Shown here: piece by piece, positions 22,968 to 33,790 of the stretch
Layout: every line of letters starts with the position of its first letter
How positions within the stretch are numbered: position 1 is the stretch's first letter
From: Acanthococcus lagerstroemiae
Lineage: Eukaryota; Arthropoda; Insecta; Hemiptera; Eriococcidae
Direction of reading: 5' to 3'
Length of the DNA: 64,000 bases
NCBI GenBank assembly: GCA_031841125.1
Contig: CM063113.1
Location: forward strand, 61,373,211 to 61,437,210
Made by a program: the position numbers and the translations under genes
The notes under the pieces: model-generated
What the model was told of the DNA's origin: nothing
The model's database searches: none
Seen by the model: the letters and a program-made list of their open reading frames with translations, nothing else

Positions 22968-25900
22968 ATGGGTGGGACGAATTTCCTAACATTGGAAGAA
23001 GAGCGGAAGAAATTGGCGGTTTCACTGTTCAAAGTGGATTGCTTGCTATTTGGCTCTTTTACACTAAGTAGCAATATCACTGTGAATGCTTATTTGGATT
23101 TAGTAACTATTTTTTCACACCCACAAGTCTTAGTAAGTCATACAATTACTTATTTATTACTTCTTGATTTGCACATGTGATATAGTAATAGGACTTAATT
23201 GCTCATTATTCCTTGCAGGATGAAATATGTGATGTCGCCTGCCTCCTGTTGAAACAAAAAAAGCTGCCAACTCCGAAAGTATGTGGTGTTGCATACGCTG
23301 GACTTCCGTTTGCTGCAGTTATATCTAATAAGCTTCAAGTTCCATTGGTGATTCGCACTAAAGAATTATGTTTCTCATCTGTTGATAAACGAATTGCTGG
23401 AAATATTCGTCATGATAATAATGAAGTTTTGATGGTTGAAGAAGTTATCTGCAGCGGAACCAGTACTCTTCAAGCAATAAAAGTAAGATTCCCAAAATTA
23501 TAGCTATCCAGTATTATACCTATAACCCGCAATTTTTTCGATTCGTCGGATTTTTTCATGTCATGATCACCCGATCATATGACAACATGATATCTGGCTG
23601 TCTTTATTAATCCTCCTTCTTGAACGGTTCAGTGATGTGCCAGTTTTCATTTAGATCATTTTTAGGTTTAAGTGTAACATATTGACCTTTAACCGAATGA
23701 TAGATGGTTGATTGCACGCATTCTTATAGAAATCGAAGCTAAACTGTGAAATGATTTTGAAGTCTACCTATATGCCCTTATCGCGCATTTTCCTTTCATT
23801 TATGTATCACGTGAGTATTATCTAGAACCACGTTTGTGAATCATTCAGGTTCTTATCTGCATGATCGTGATCAAAAATGACCAGGCGAGCCACCGCGAGA
23901 AACAAAGGAAAGAAATTCAACGAAAGAGTGTTGCTGTGTAAATTTAATAACCTTTTATAGCTCGTTAGTTTAAGAAATTTACGTTGTGGTTCATTAATTT
24001 TGAGTATAATATTATAGGATCTGGAGGATACTGGTATGATAATCAAGCATGTTCTTGCGATGGTTGACTTGGAACAGGGAGGTGATGAAAATTTAAATAA
24101 AATGGGTTACCAGTTACATTCTGTGCTGACTTTGTCGCAAGTTAGTACATCAGTTTATAGTTGAAACTATTGTTGTTTATGGATTTCAAAATTATTTCAA
24201 AATACGATATTATTTTTCAGATGGCTGATATTCTGTATGGCGAGGGTTTGTTGAATGAAAAACGTATGGACCAGATTCGTGAAGACTGGAAAGACATTTT
24301 TGCTCCGAATGGAGACTGTGTCTCAAACACTATTTTGGGTACCTTTGATATTTAGTTCGATTCATCATCTTCTCAATTTGAATTTGTGAACTGCTAATTC
24401 TTATTAAAATGTTATTATAGGAAAACGAAAATTATCAAAATACGAATCTAGAATTACTCAGTTCAAATCAAACGTCTCAAAGCGATTATTCCAGTTAATA
24501 ACGAGAAAACAAACAAACTTATGCGTCGACTTATCATCCTCGAATTGGGATTCTGTTTTGAAAATAGCGGAACAAATTGGACCGCACATTTGTATGTTGA
24601 GCATCCACGTAGACACGTTCCCTATAATCGATGTCAATAAAGCTAATGAACTGAAGCGCATCGCTTTGAAACATGGTTTCCTACTTTTGGATGATCGGTA
24701 AAGCTGAGTGACTTGTAGAGATTCAATTAATAATTCGTCGGTACCCTTTATTATGCTCAATTTCGTACTTTATTATCTTATTTTTATTCAGGAAATTTTC
24801 TGATGAGGGGCTAGTTTTACGGCATCAGCTGAAAAAAGCTTTGAGCTTCGTTGACTTGGTCACAGTCATCCCTTTGTCAGGTGAAAGTACTCTGGCTGAA
24901 GTCAAGGCAATCAGTGAAGAGATGCCGGAAAAGGGAATCTTTCTTGTTGGATCGTGCCTCACCCAAGACTCGTTAATGAAATCATCTTTCGAACGAGGTA
25001 GTTATTTTTCATCTCGTATTTCGATTAAATTGTTCTCGAATAAAATTCATTAATTCTATATTTAGGGTGTACCAATTCACAACTTCTTCCTTCTGCGCTT
25101 TGGACCACTGAAGGAAGAAATTGTGAATTGGTTTATCTAAAAAAAGAATTTACCAAGTTCACTCAACCTCCAACATGGACACTAAAATTCATTAAATTGT
25201 TATTATTATTTTTAGTGATGTGTCGAACTCGAAAACTGCATAATCGATAATTATCCTGTATTATCGATAATTATGGAATAAATAAAAAATGAACCTAATT
25301 CTTCGCTAAGCGCCGAGGATTGGGAGCGGATCAGATCGGATCGCATGGGAGGAGTTGATGGTACTTTTTTCGTGCACTAAAGAGCGAATGGAAAGCGAAT
25401 GAAAGGGAATTTGTTTACCGAGAAGGAGTCAAAGAGCGAATGAATCAAGCTAATGAACATTGGAAAGAGCGAATGAGGAGTTTGGTGAAACATTGTTCAG
25501 CAGGAGTGAATCGATGAATGAATTAATGAACTCTCTGAAACAATAAAGAGTGAATTGATAAAGAGCGAATTCTTAATTCAGATAAAATCTTTTAATTTTA
25601 TAATTAACAAAGTCCCTATGAGCATGGAAAATCAGCTCTTGAAACGTCAAAAAACTTGGAACCCCCAAGTTGAGTAGTCTTTATTTATTTATCAAGTTGA
25701 TAATGCATCTGCTTAAAAACAATGGATAATTTTATCTGAATTTCTACATAACGTGGAAGAGCCGAAGGCAGCGAATGAGCGATTGAATTAAATTAGTTTC
25801 CTGAAAGAGCGAATGGGATTTGATCGAATATGCGTACACACTGCCTTAGAGAGCGAATGAGAGCGATTGAATGAATTGTAAGACGACAAAATAAATTGAG

Positions 25901-26717
25901 AGAGCAAATGAATTATATTACAAGTCTTCCAAAGAACGAATCGGATCCTATCAAGATTTATTACAGTTTGAAGATTTAATCGGATCGGATCGTATTCAAA
26001 AATGATGCACTCCCAATCCCTGCTAAGCGCCAGTTTAGAGTTTCGGGAATAATTCTAATTTATTTGAAAAGGAAAGGACAAATATTATTTAAAAAACTTT
26101 AAAGATGTTCTCTTCCTACCTACAGCTATAATTTTGTAATCTATAATCTTCGCTACAGTCTACAGGATTTTATTTTATTATTTTTACTGTTACAAAGAAT
26201 GTACTGATACTGATTGTTCAAACTTCTATGCCTAAATTTACTGATTTCGTTCTGTATGTTTGAATCGTGTTAATGTAATTCAAAAAAACCGCTGAAGAAA
26301 AGCAGCAACCGATATCATCGATAAGACCCAGTCATGATCGATAGTAAACGATAATGCCAATTATCGATAATATCGATATTATCGATACTTTAACACATCA
26401 CTAATTATTTTTTCTTTTCAGAAATCATAAAACGCGGACTCGCGCATTGCCCCTCCATAGTTGGATTCATTAGTCATCAGAATTCCGATATTCCTCTGGA
26501 GTACGTGCACATGATGCCCGATATGAAGACGACAGTAACAGCTGTTGCTCGTGATGCCTGCAGATCATATTATTCAGGGGAAGTCATGAGTAATAAGTTA
26601 GCAGCTGATATTGTGATGGTGTCTCGCAATTGTGATACATGCACCGTCGACTCGATTAAAGAACACCAAGATGCATCTTGGCTTGGATATGAAGATCGAT
26701 TCTGTGAAAAAATTTAA
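22968..26717 (+). CDS. UMPS: UMP synthase homologue (OPRT plus OMP decarboxylase) with degraded active sites
   Basis: The bifunctional parent enzyme makes UMP from orotate. Exons: 22968-23132, 23219-23482, 24018-24140, 24221-24338, 24421-24697, 24792-24997 and 26422-26717. They join in phase to 482 aa; human UMPS has 480. OPRT spans about residues 1-205 and the decarboxylase about 235-482. The decarboxylase keeps D315, K317 and D320 (DDRKFSD), but the Lys of the KTHVD motif is Ser284 (MLSIHVD). The phosphate-site words TPGV and GRG read MPDM and SRN. In OPRT the PRPP-motif Glu-Asp is Glu129-Glu130 (MVEEVICSGTS), and the mobile-loop Lys (KETKD in human) is not in place (KELCF). Every frame is open and splice sites are good, so it is not an obvious pseudogene. 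I infer a divergent paralogue or pseudoenzyme, with a second normal UMPS elsewhere. The start is the first in-frame ATG; human alignment allows a few residues either way. Confidence 0.88.
25071..25132 (+). ncRNA. 62-nt intronic hairpin (possible miRNA precursor or tiny fold-back)
   Basis: Arms ACCAATTCACAACTTCTTCC (then TTC) and its complement GAAGGAAGAAATTGTGAATT (then GGT): 23 bp with one mismatch around a 16-nt loop. Lies in the last intron of the UMPS homologue, upstream of the hAT insertion. Size suits a pre-miRNA, but a MITE remnant is equally possible. Confidence 0.35.
25213..26403. mobile_element. 1191-bp non-autonomous hAT-type element in the last intron of the UMPS homologue
   Basis: Termini TAGTGATGTGT and ACACATCACTA are flanked by a perfect 8-bp duplication ATTATTTT (25205-25212 and 26404-26411). 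Both ends carry ATCGATAATTATCGATAAT-type palindromes. The interior is full of degenerate GAGCGAATGA words and has no transposase frame. The right duplication ends only 10 nt before the splice acceptor of exon 7. Confidence 0.88.
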
Positions 26718-27488
26718 TTACAGAAATATCCTGTATCCTTGGTGATTTCTTGAAATTTTGTCAATAGGTATCGACATCTGTTAACGTGATTTTTTTCCTT
26801 CGTCTAGAAATCCTATGTTGACGATTGAATGCTGCTGTTGATTTCAATAATTTTTTTATGTTGTAATAAGTTGATATACGGTGTAGATACACTACATTTT
26901 TGTTATTGATTATTGTGCAATCCATTAGTTACATCTTACATGAAACCAAATATGGTATAAATATTGTTAAATTTTTGTTTCTGAAAAAAATTGTGTTTTT
27001 TATTTCTGAGTTTGATTTTAAATATAAGACATTACTTTTTGGAATAATTGTTACTGTGGGGGTGGGGGGGGAAGTCGAATCCTCTATTTAATTGGCAAAA
27101 TTTCCGGCAGACTGAAGCATTGCAGATGACTTCATAAATAATGCTCATCGGTGAATTATTGCGTTGTCCAGTATATTTGTGCTGACTACTAGAGTTCCCA
27201 AATCGAGGTTTTGCACTCTTTATCGTTCAATTCTATTTTTTAAAAGTCTGTATATAATTGATATTATACATCTTCCCACGCCTTGTTCCCTAGAATGAGC
27301 GAAAAAGAGGCCTGCGCTGGAACTCGGAATCTATACACACTACGAGCGTTGTTAACTCCAGTGATCTTTTCTTACCGAAAATCTTAGACAATATGTAGTC
27401 AAAGCCGAAAATTGACCGGGAGGTTGCGTAAAATTTTGAATTGGTCAATTTACAGCACTGTTGATTTCAATGAAAAGATATAGGCCCA
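26718..27488. other. 3' region of the UMPS homologue; no gene recognised
   Basis: AT-rich, with a short G-rich stretch at 27056-27072. Presumably 3'UTR and spacer. No canonical AATAAA could be tied to the UMPS stop. Confidence 0.4.
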
Positions 27489-27783
27489 ACTGGTAAGCGA
27501 AACGGACTCAACCGACAAAACCTGTTTTTCAAGAACACACGTGAATCGAAGTTCAAGACTCAAGAGATCAAGAGCCATATCATAATTCTTAAATCATAGA
27601 AAGTATTATGACATAGCGTTTACTGATAAGCTCTTTTCAACGTGGGTACACATTTTTGTATCAGGGGTCCAATTTTGGAAAATTGAAAAATTCTACTTTT
27701 TACGATTTTTCCAACAGTACTAAAAATAACTCTTTTTGTCAACAAAGAACAAATGTCGCTTGAGTCCGTTTTGCTTAACAGCC
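27489..27783. mobile_element. MITE copy C (ACGCTGTTAAGC family), inverted, upstream of BUD23
   Basis: The ends GGTAAGCGAAACGGACTCAA and TTGAGTCCGTTTTGCTTAAC are inverted repeats. The core matches copies A and B on the other strand (ATAGCGTTTACTGATAAGCT, AAATTCTACTTTTTACG-like). It lies about 185 nt before the BUD23 ATG, so it may affect that promoter. Confidence 0.75.
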
Positions 27784-27967
27784 TGATCATTCATTATCAG
27801 CATAATATCACTGATAACGTGATAACTGAATGAAAGTGAAGAAGACAGAAATGCCCGAATGCACGTGATTATTTTTTGATGAAGTGTGCCTCGTGATGTG
27901 TTTAGTGCATCCCTCATTTTATAAATAAACAGTTTCATTACGAGGTGTTGTATGATTTTGATTTATA

Positions 27968-29467
27968 ATGTCAGTCAGAAGGCCGGAGCATAAAGCTCCA
28001 CCTGAACTTGTGAGTATTCATCTTTCGTCTTGGAATTACTGGAATTATGCATTCCGTACTGCTCAGGGAAATCTCTCGGTTACCCAGTTAGATTATTTGA
28101 TTTTCTCTGATAATTATCACTGTATAATATTTCGTCTCATTTCGCCTGTATCTTTTTATTCTTCCCATTCTATATCAGTTAATCTCTTGATTTTTGTTTT
28201 AGTTTTACAATGAAGAAGAAGCCAGGAAATACACTCAAAAGTACGGTCTTCATTACATCGAAATTTCAATATTTTTTATCGAAAACTTACATTATGCAAG
28301 TTGAACGGCATTGTGTTTGATTTTATTTTGAAAGGTTGAAAGGTGGATTACTGTATAATTGATCGGCACTGAATCGGTTCCCGGTTGTTATTGATTAATG
28401 TTAAACTAATTCTAGTAATCAGTATTTTTTAGTTTTTTATTCTAATTGAAACTACGTTAATGTTTTTCCAGTTCTCGTATGATTGATATACAGGTGCAAA
28501 TGAGTGAAAGAGCCATCGAACTACTGCTCTTGCCAGAAGATACTCCATGTCTCATTCTTGATCTCGGTTGCGGTTCTGGCCTTAGTGGCAGTGTTCTCGA
28601 AGAACATGGTCATAGTTGGGTCGGGCTCGACATCTCTCCTTCCATGCTAGGTAATATTATTAATGTGAATCACTGTGATATCGTTGAATAATATGTATGA
28701 TGTATTCTTAGTATCTTGATTATACGTATTTCAGATATAGCAAAAGAGCGAGAAGTCGAAGGCGATCTTCTCTTAGTAGATTTGGGCGATGGTTTGCCAT
28801 TTCGTGCAGGCTCGTTCGATGCGGCCATTAGTATTAGTACCTTACAGTGGCTCTGCAATGCAGATAAATCTTCTCATAGTCCTGTGAAAAGATTGTACCA
28901 TTTTTTCGCTACCCTGTTTGCAGCATTGGTAAGTGCTGTACATATTGTTTTCTCTATCTGCAGTATCGTGAAGGCGGGAGGTCGTAATAGTTATTCTGTT
29001 ATGCAGAGTAGATCCGCGAGAGCTGTTTTCCAGTTCTATCCTGAAAATGCCGAGCAGATAGAGTTGATCACTTCGCAAGCTATGAAAGCCGGCTTTTACG
29101 GTGGACTAGTTGTTGACTACCCAAACAGTTCCAAAGCGAAGAAATATTTTTTGGTTTTAATGACTGGAGGAGCTATGCCGTTGCCAAAAGCTTTGTCTGA
29201 CGGGAATGATGGTGAAAATCATGTATCGTACACGAATAAAAGGTGAGTAGTAGCCGTTGCATCGTTGTATTTCATTATTTGGAACTGAGGTAACATAGTA
29301 ATTAGCATCATATATATTTCAGAGAACAGTATAAAAGTATGAAAGGAAAATCTCTTAAAAAAAGTAAAGACTGGATTTTGGAGAAGAAAGAACGTAGAAG
29401 ACGTCAAGGAAGGACGGTCAAACAAGATACAAAATTCACTGGACGTCCTAGAAGCGGACGATTTTAA
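27968..29467 (+). CDS. BUD23: 18S rRNA (guanine-N7)-methyltransferase Bud23
   Basis: SAM-dependent enzyme that, with TRMT112, methylates a guanine of 18S rRNA during nuclear maturation of the 40S subunit. Exons 27968-28009, 28203-28240, 28472-28650, 28735-28928, 29007-29242 and 29323-29467 join in phase to 277 aa; human BUD23 has 281. SAM motif I is [11 protein letters not shown] (about 56-66), followed by GLDISPSML and the motif-IV region [12 protein letters not shown]. The C-terminal quarter holds [12 protein letters not shown] and ends in a basic tail ([21 protein letters not shown]), as in the family. Bases 28929-29006 translate without a stop but are absent from the family alignment and have clean gtaagt/cag borders, so they are an intron. 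The 5' neighbour is a MITE ending about 185 nt before the ATG. Confidence 0.95.
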
Positions 29468-29525
29468 CTTATTGATTTGTTTTCTTATTTTGTAAGTGAT
29501 GTATTTTGTTTCTTCTTGTTGCGCG

Positions 29526-29531
29526 AATAAA
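29526..29531 (+). terminator. Poly(A) signal of BUD23
   Basis: Canonical AATAAA 59 nt after the BUD23 stop, followed by T- and G-containing sequence. It is the only such hexamer close behind the stop. Confidence 0.6.
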
Positions 29532-30691
29532 TGTTTATGAAATCGATCATATGAACCGCGAAACCTAAAATAGTAGACTATTTCATCGTACGAAGTAGGT
29601 ACGGCCTGAGGTGCCGTGTTGCGAGAGGGTCAATTTTGGATGCGTGCCACACCATGCATACATATCTTCCTAACTGAATAGAACTGCAGACGCGGGACTC
29701 GATAGAACTTGGAACCCTTCAGCTTTTTGTATATTTTAAAGGAAAGCTAAAAACACCTGTTTTCTGAAGAATCTTTGAATTGAATCACGATCTGAAATTT
29801 GCGCAAATTTTGCCGAAGATGCCGATGGATCCAGGAAAATATCACGAGATGGAAGATTCGAACTGTAAAGTTCAAAGATCCAACTTCATTTTTTTGTTGT
29901 TATTGAGAATCTTGAATTCCTTTTTGTTAGGTGGAAATACCTTCTGCGCAGGAGTTAAAAATTGAATATTCTGGTTCTTTGTCTCTTACGGGATACAAAA
30001 CTGAATTAATGAAACATATTTGGTTTCGGTTTCCCATATAACTGACAATTCATGAATAATTCCGTTTTCAGTCCCTGCTTCTAAGTACCGTATGATGAGA
30101 TAGTCACTGAGATGGTGACCAAGAAAAAAGCCGTTCTCATGCCACATGCTTTAATAAGTGAAGGTCCTTTTCTCTGGCTTCAGCTTCAGTCTTGAGCACA
30201 TACAGTCATTTCGTTTTGCATCACGGACACGGTAGAACAGTAAAACTAGTCATGTCAGCAAATTCTTATCTAAGTTCTGTGATTGTAGATCACAGTTATA
30301 CCTATCTACTAGAATAAAACTAAACTATGATACACATACTGATTTTTCAGTTATGTCCAGAGAAAGTTCGAACGAATTTTGATGCCTATTTTTTCGAGTA
30401 ATTACAGAAAGTATATATTTAATCATAAAATTGTCAATCAAATCAAAAAATTAAAAATGTAGTTTTTATACAATTTTCACTGCATTTTGGTTACCAATTT
30501 TTGATCCTTAATTTTGGCCAACCTGTATGTCGTCCATTAAAGCTTTTTTCCCTCCAAATTTCTTTCGCTTTTTCCATTATGAGTGACGAGTAACAACCGT
30601 ATTGAAATTTGACATTTAGCTACTTTTCTGCTAAATTACTTATTTTATTTTCATTATTATTATTTCCTTTCGTATTATAAATTTCCACACC
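29532..30691. other. BUD23 to CPEB spacer; weak SINE-like fragment
   Basis: Bases about 29598-29680 (TGAGGTGCCGTGTTGCGAG, GGATGCGTGCCACACCA) resemble the SINE-like family, with large changes. The frame at 29780-29965 shows no CPEB or other family features, so I do not call it an exon. A distant upstream CPEB exon cannot be excluded. Confidence 0.4.
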
Positions 30692-33211
30692 ATGAATTTC
30701 TACCATTTCAGACCATCGTGTAAAGTGATTAAACGCAGTCGTATCAGTAAGTTTGACATTTTATGATACCTCGTGAATTAATAGGACCGAATCTCTTCAA
30801 GAGCTGTCTTTTTCGAAAATCTTATAAAATTTGTTCGAATTCGTCGTGTTATATTCAATTAAATTTTCCGCAGTCTCCTCTGAAGCTTGAATTTATGAGT
30901 TACCATCATTACTAATGCCATTTATGTATTGCGTTACAGCCAAAGGACCTTTCTTAGCGAATTACGGAGAAGATTTAGTTACAGAGATTCTGAAGCACGA
31001 ACACTGGTTCATAAGACATGGACAGTTAAATTTGGAAAGTTTTGGTGTGTTCCACGTACACTCGAGGAAAGTATTCGTTGGCGGACTACCACTGGACGTC
31101 ACTGAAGGTAATAAATTACGTTAACCGCATTACCTTAATTTGCGATCGCGATTGATCATCGGGATCAAGTGGTTGATGGTATTTTATTGTTTTTCGCGTT
31201 TCCCACCTCGGTGGGGGTGTAAAACATCGTGCCATCGTAAGGGTTTTAGAATTAGTAGATTTAGTACCTAAGTATATTTATTATAAGTAATAGTAACCAC
31301 AGATGAGTACCTACCTTCAAGAGGTCATTGGTCATATCAAATTAAATACCTACGTATAGTTGAAGGCACTGTAATTCTTTGAGTAGATGAAATTTTCTTT
31401 TCTGTAAATATTACTCTGTTTCATGTATGCACTTGTTGACGTACTTGTTTATGATTATGTTCAATAGAGGATATGATAAACACATTCAGTAAATTTGGTT
31501 CTGTGGTCGTTGATTGGCCTTACAAAGACGATACGAATTCGATCGTACCCCCGAAAGGATTCGCATTTTTACTCTTTAAGGTTTGTGTTTTAGAGATATT
31601 ATTTTATAACATCTTTGTTCGATGATGAGATAGGTAGTAAGTATTGTAAATTACCATCCTATAGATGAGTACCTTCATGCGATTGTGGTTTAATTTATCT
31701 GTTTGATTGCAGGATAGTTATGCTGTTGATTCTCTCCTACAGAACTGCGAACGAAAAAAAGATGGATATTATTTGCAGATATCATCTAAAAACCTGAAAA
31801 ACAAGACTATTCAAATAAGAGCGTGGAAATTATCTGGTATAGATCACGTATTTGTACCGTTATCCGAACTCAACTCTAGATTCACTGTGTTTGTTGGCGG
31901 TGTACCTCGTACGCTCGATGCTCGTAAGTTTTTCTTGAAAATTATATTAAGTAGTGTTCTCGAGGGTTATTTTCATTTTTCAATTTCGTGTGGGTATAAA
32001 AGTATATGTGTATACTCAGGTACTTTTATCACGAACGCTACTTCTACAGATTGAAACTGTTGATATTTCTGATTTTTAGATTCAGAGGTATATATAGTCC
32101 CAACTAAACACGTATGCAGAATATTCTACTATTGTAATTATGATGTACTATGATGAGAAAATGTTTTTGTGTCCTCCCCCCCCCCAAATAATCTTGCCTT
32201 TTTATACATTTAAAACTTCATTTGATTTTCATGAGTACTTCTTTTGTTAGAAGGAGCAGAATCCAAAAATCACTTGAATTATTTCAAATAAAATTATTAG
32301 TTTTGAGTATAGCGTGCAATGATTGTATTTTTATATTTTTTGTCGGTTTGTTTACAGAACAGTTGGGTGCATTGATGACTTGTTTGTTTGGCAAAGTATC
32401 CTACGTAGGTATCGATACGGACCCTGAATTCTTATATCCAAAAGGGTCGGCTAGAGTGATTTTTGAAAATAAAACTAGCGTTATATCAGCAGTTAAAAAG
32501 CGTTTCCTCATGCCTGCGGAGACCAAAACTCGTAAAATGGTTAATATTTGTGTAGATTTAAATTGAGTACCTATCGTGTTTTCATAATTATTCAAATGAA
32601 CATTCAGTAGACAAATGATTTAATTTCCTTCAGATGGAGATTAAACCATACGTGTTGGATGATCAACTGTGCGATAAGTGCGATGGAAATAATAATGCTC
32701 AAGACAATGAAACGACTCTATTTTGTCCAGAACCCGATTGCTTATCGGTAAACAATTCTATAGCATATTATGAAGAACTTTTTCATTTTTTCTCAGGAAA
32801 AGTTGCTTATTTTAATTGAAAATAATTGCTATAAATCCAAGTTTTCATCAAAATTAGTTTAGTTTGCAATATTTGTAGTCAAGACGAATTAATATCTAAT
32901 GTCGAATTTCTGTTTGCTTCTCACAGAAACAAAATAATGTGTAAGCCAACTGAGGTTTTCATAAAGACCTACGTTTTTTCCAATCTGCTATTCGTCACGT
33001 TTCTTTGTATTATTTATGTCATCTGGAGATGAGAGCATATGATAAAATACTCAAGTCTTACAAGTGTGAATATTTTCAGTATCTCTGTGAATTCTGTTGG
33101 ATATCCGTACATACCAGTTCATCAGATAGTATCGGAAATCACAAACCTCTTGTCAAACAAGGTCGTGAAGACTACATGAATTCGTTGAAAAAACGCGGTT
33201 ATGAGGATTAA
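30692..33211 (+). CDS. CPEB: CPEB-family RNA-binding protein (CPEB2-4/orb2 type), short N-terminus
   Basis: CPEB proteins bind U-rich 3'UTR elements and control poly(A) length and translation. Exons 30692-30746, 30940-31107, 31468-31580, 31713-31923, 32358-32539, 32634-32747 and 33080-33211 join in phase to 324 aa. RRM1 starts at residue 62 (KVFVGGLP) with RNP1 KGFAFLLF at 104-111. RRM2 has TVFVGGVPR and ARVIFEN. The ZZ-type zinc module keeps all eight ligands: C256, C259, C274, C279, C284, C287, H292 and H302. The words VVVDWP, IQIRAW and MEIKPYVLDDQLC match the CPEB2-4 branch rather than CPEB1. The long disordered N-terminus of the family (several hundred residues) is missing: the first usable ATG gives only 61 residues before RRM1. 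An AG at 30710-30711 with matching phase leaves open that 30712-30746 is an internal exon and that more exons lie upstream. Divergence suggests a paralogue. Confidence 0.85.
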
Positions 33212-33790
33212 ATTTCCCTCTACATTTTGCCAATGCAATTTGTGCTTGTTTTTATAATTTATCATTCTTGAATTTGTGGGTTGGTAACTCGAACTGATTT
33301 TCATATTGTTCCGTTTTCTTGTTGTTGCACTAAAAGTTGCGAAGTATCTCTTCAGAGGTTAATTTTTATTTTATTCGAGTCATATTATTTATTTTGTATT
33401 CAAAATCGTTCTACGGGCGAAGACTTATTAGATTCGAATTAAAATGATTAGAGTTTTGTTTTTAACCTATGTATTTAATATTGTTCGCGACGTTCACTCC
33501 CGATTCGATTAACAGATAGGTGTACTGGATAGGGACTTCGCGTGCTGTGCGTCAAAAGTTTATTGGTAGGTACGTATTTTGATTTTCCATTTTGATATCG
33601 TTATTGTGTTCCTCATAAATATAGGTACATACCCATTTGTAGGTTGGAGTGAAGGATGAATGTTGTCGATAATAATTTCTATAATTGCTTCTGAATTATT
33701 TTTCTTTTGTAGTTGAGGGTGCAGTACAATATTGTTGGTATAATATGGTGTATAATAAGTATATCAATTCCGAATGATTTAGGATTTAAA

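Noticed and set aside
28929..29006. In-frame stretch between BUD23 exons 4 and 5
   Set aside because: Open in frame, but absent from the family, and bounded by gtaagt and cag; treated as an intron.
29780..29965. Possible upstream CPEB exon
   Set aside because: Translation has no resemblance to CPEB N-termini and ends in a hydrophobic low-complexity run.
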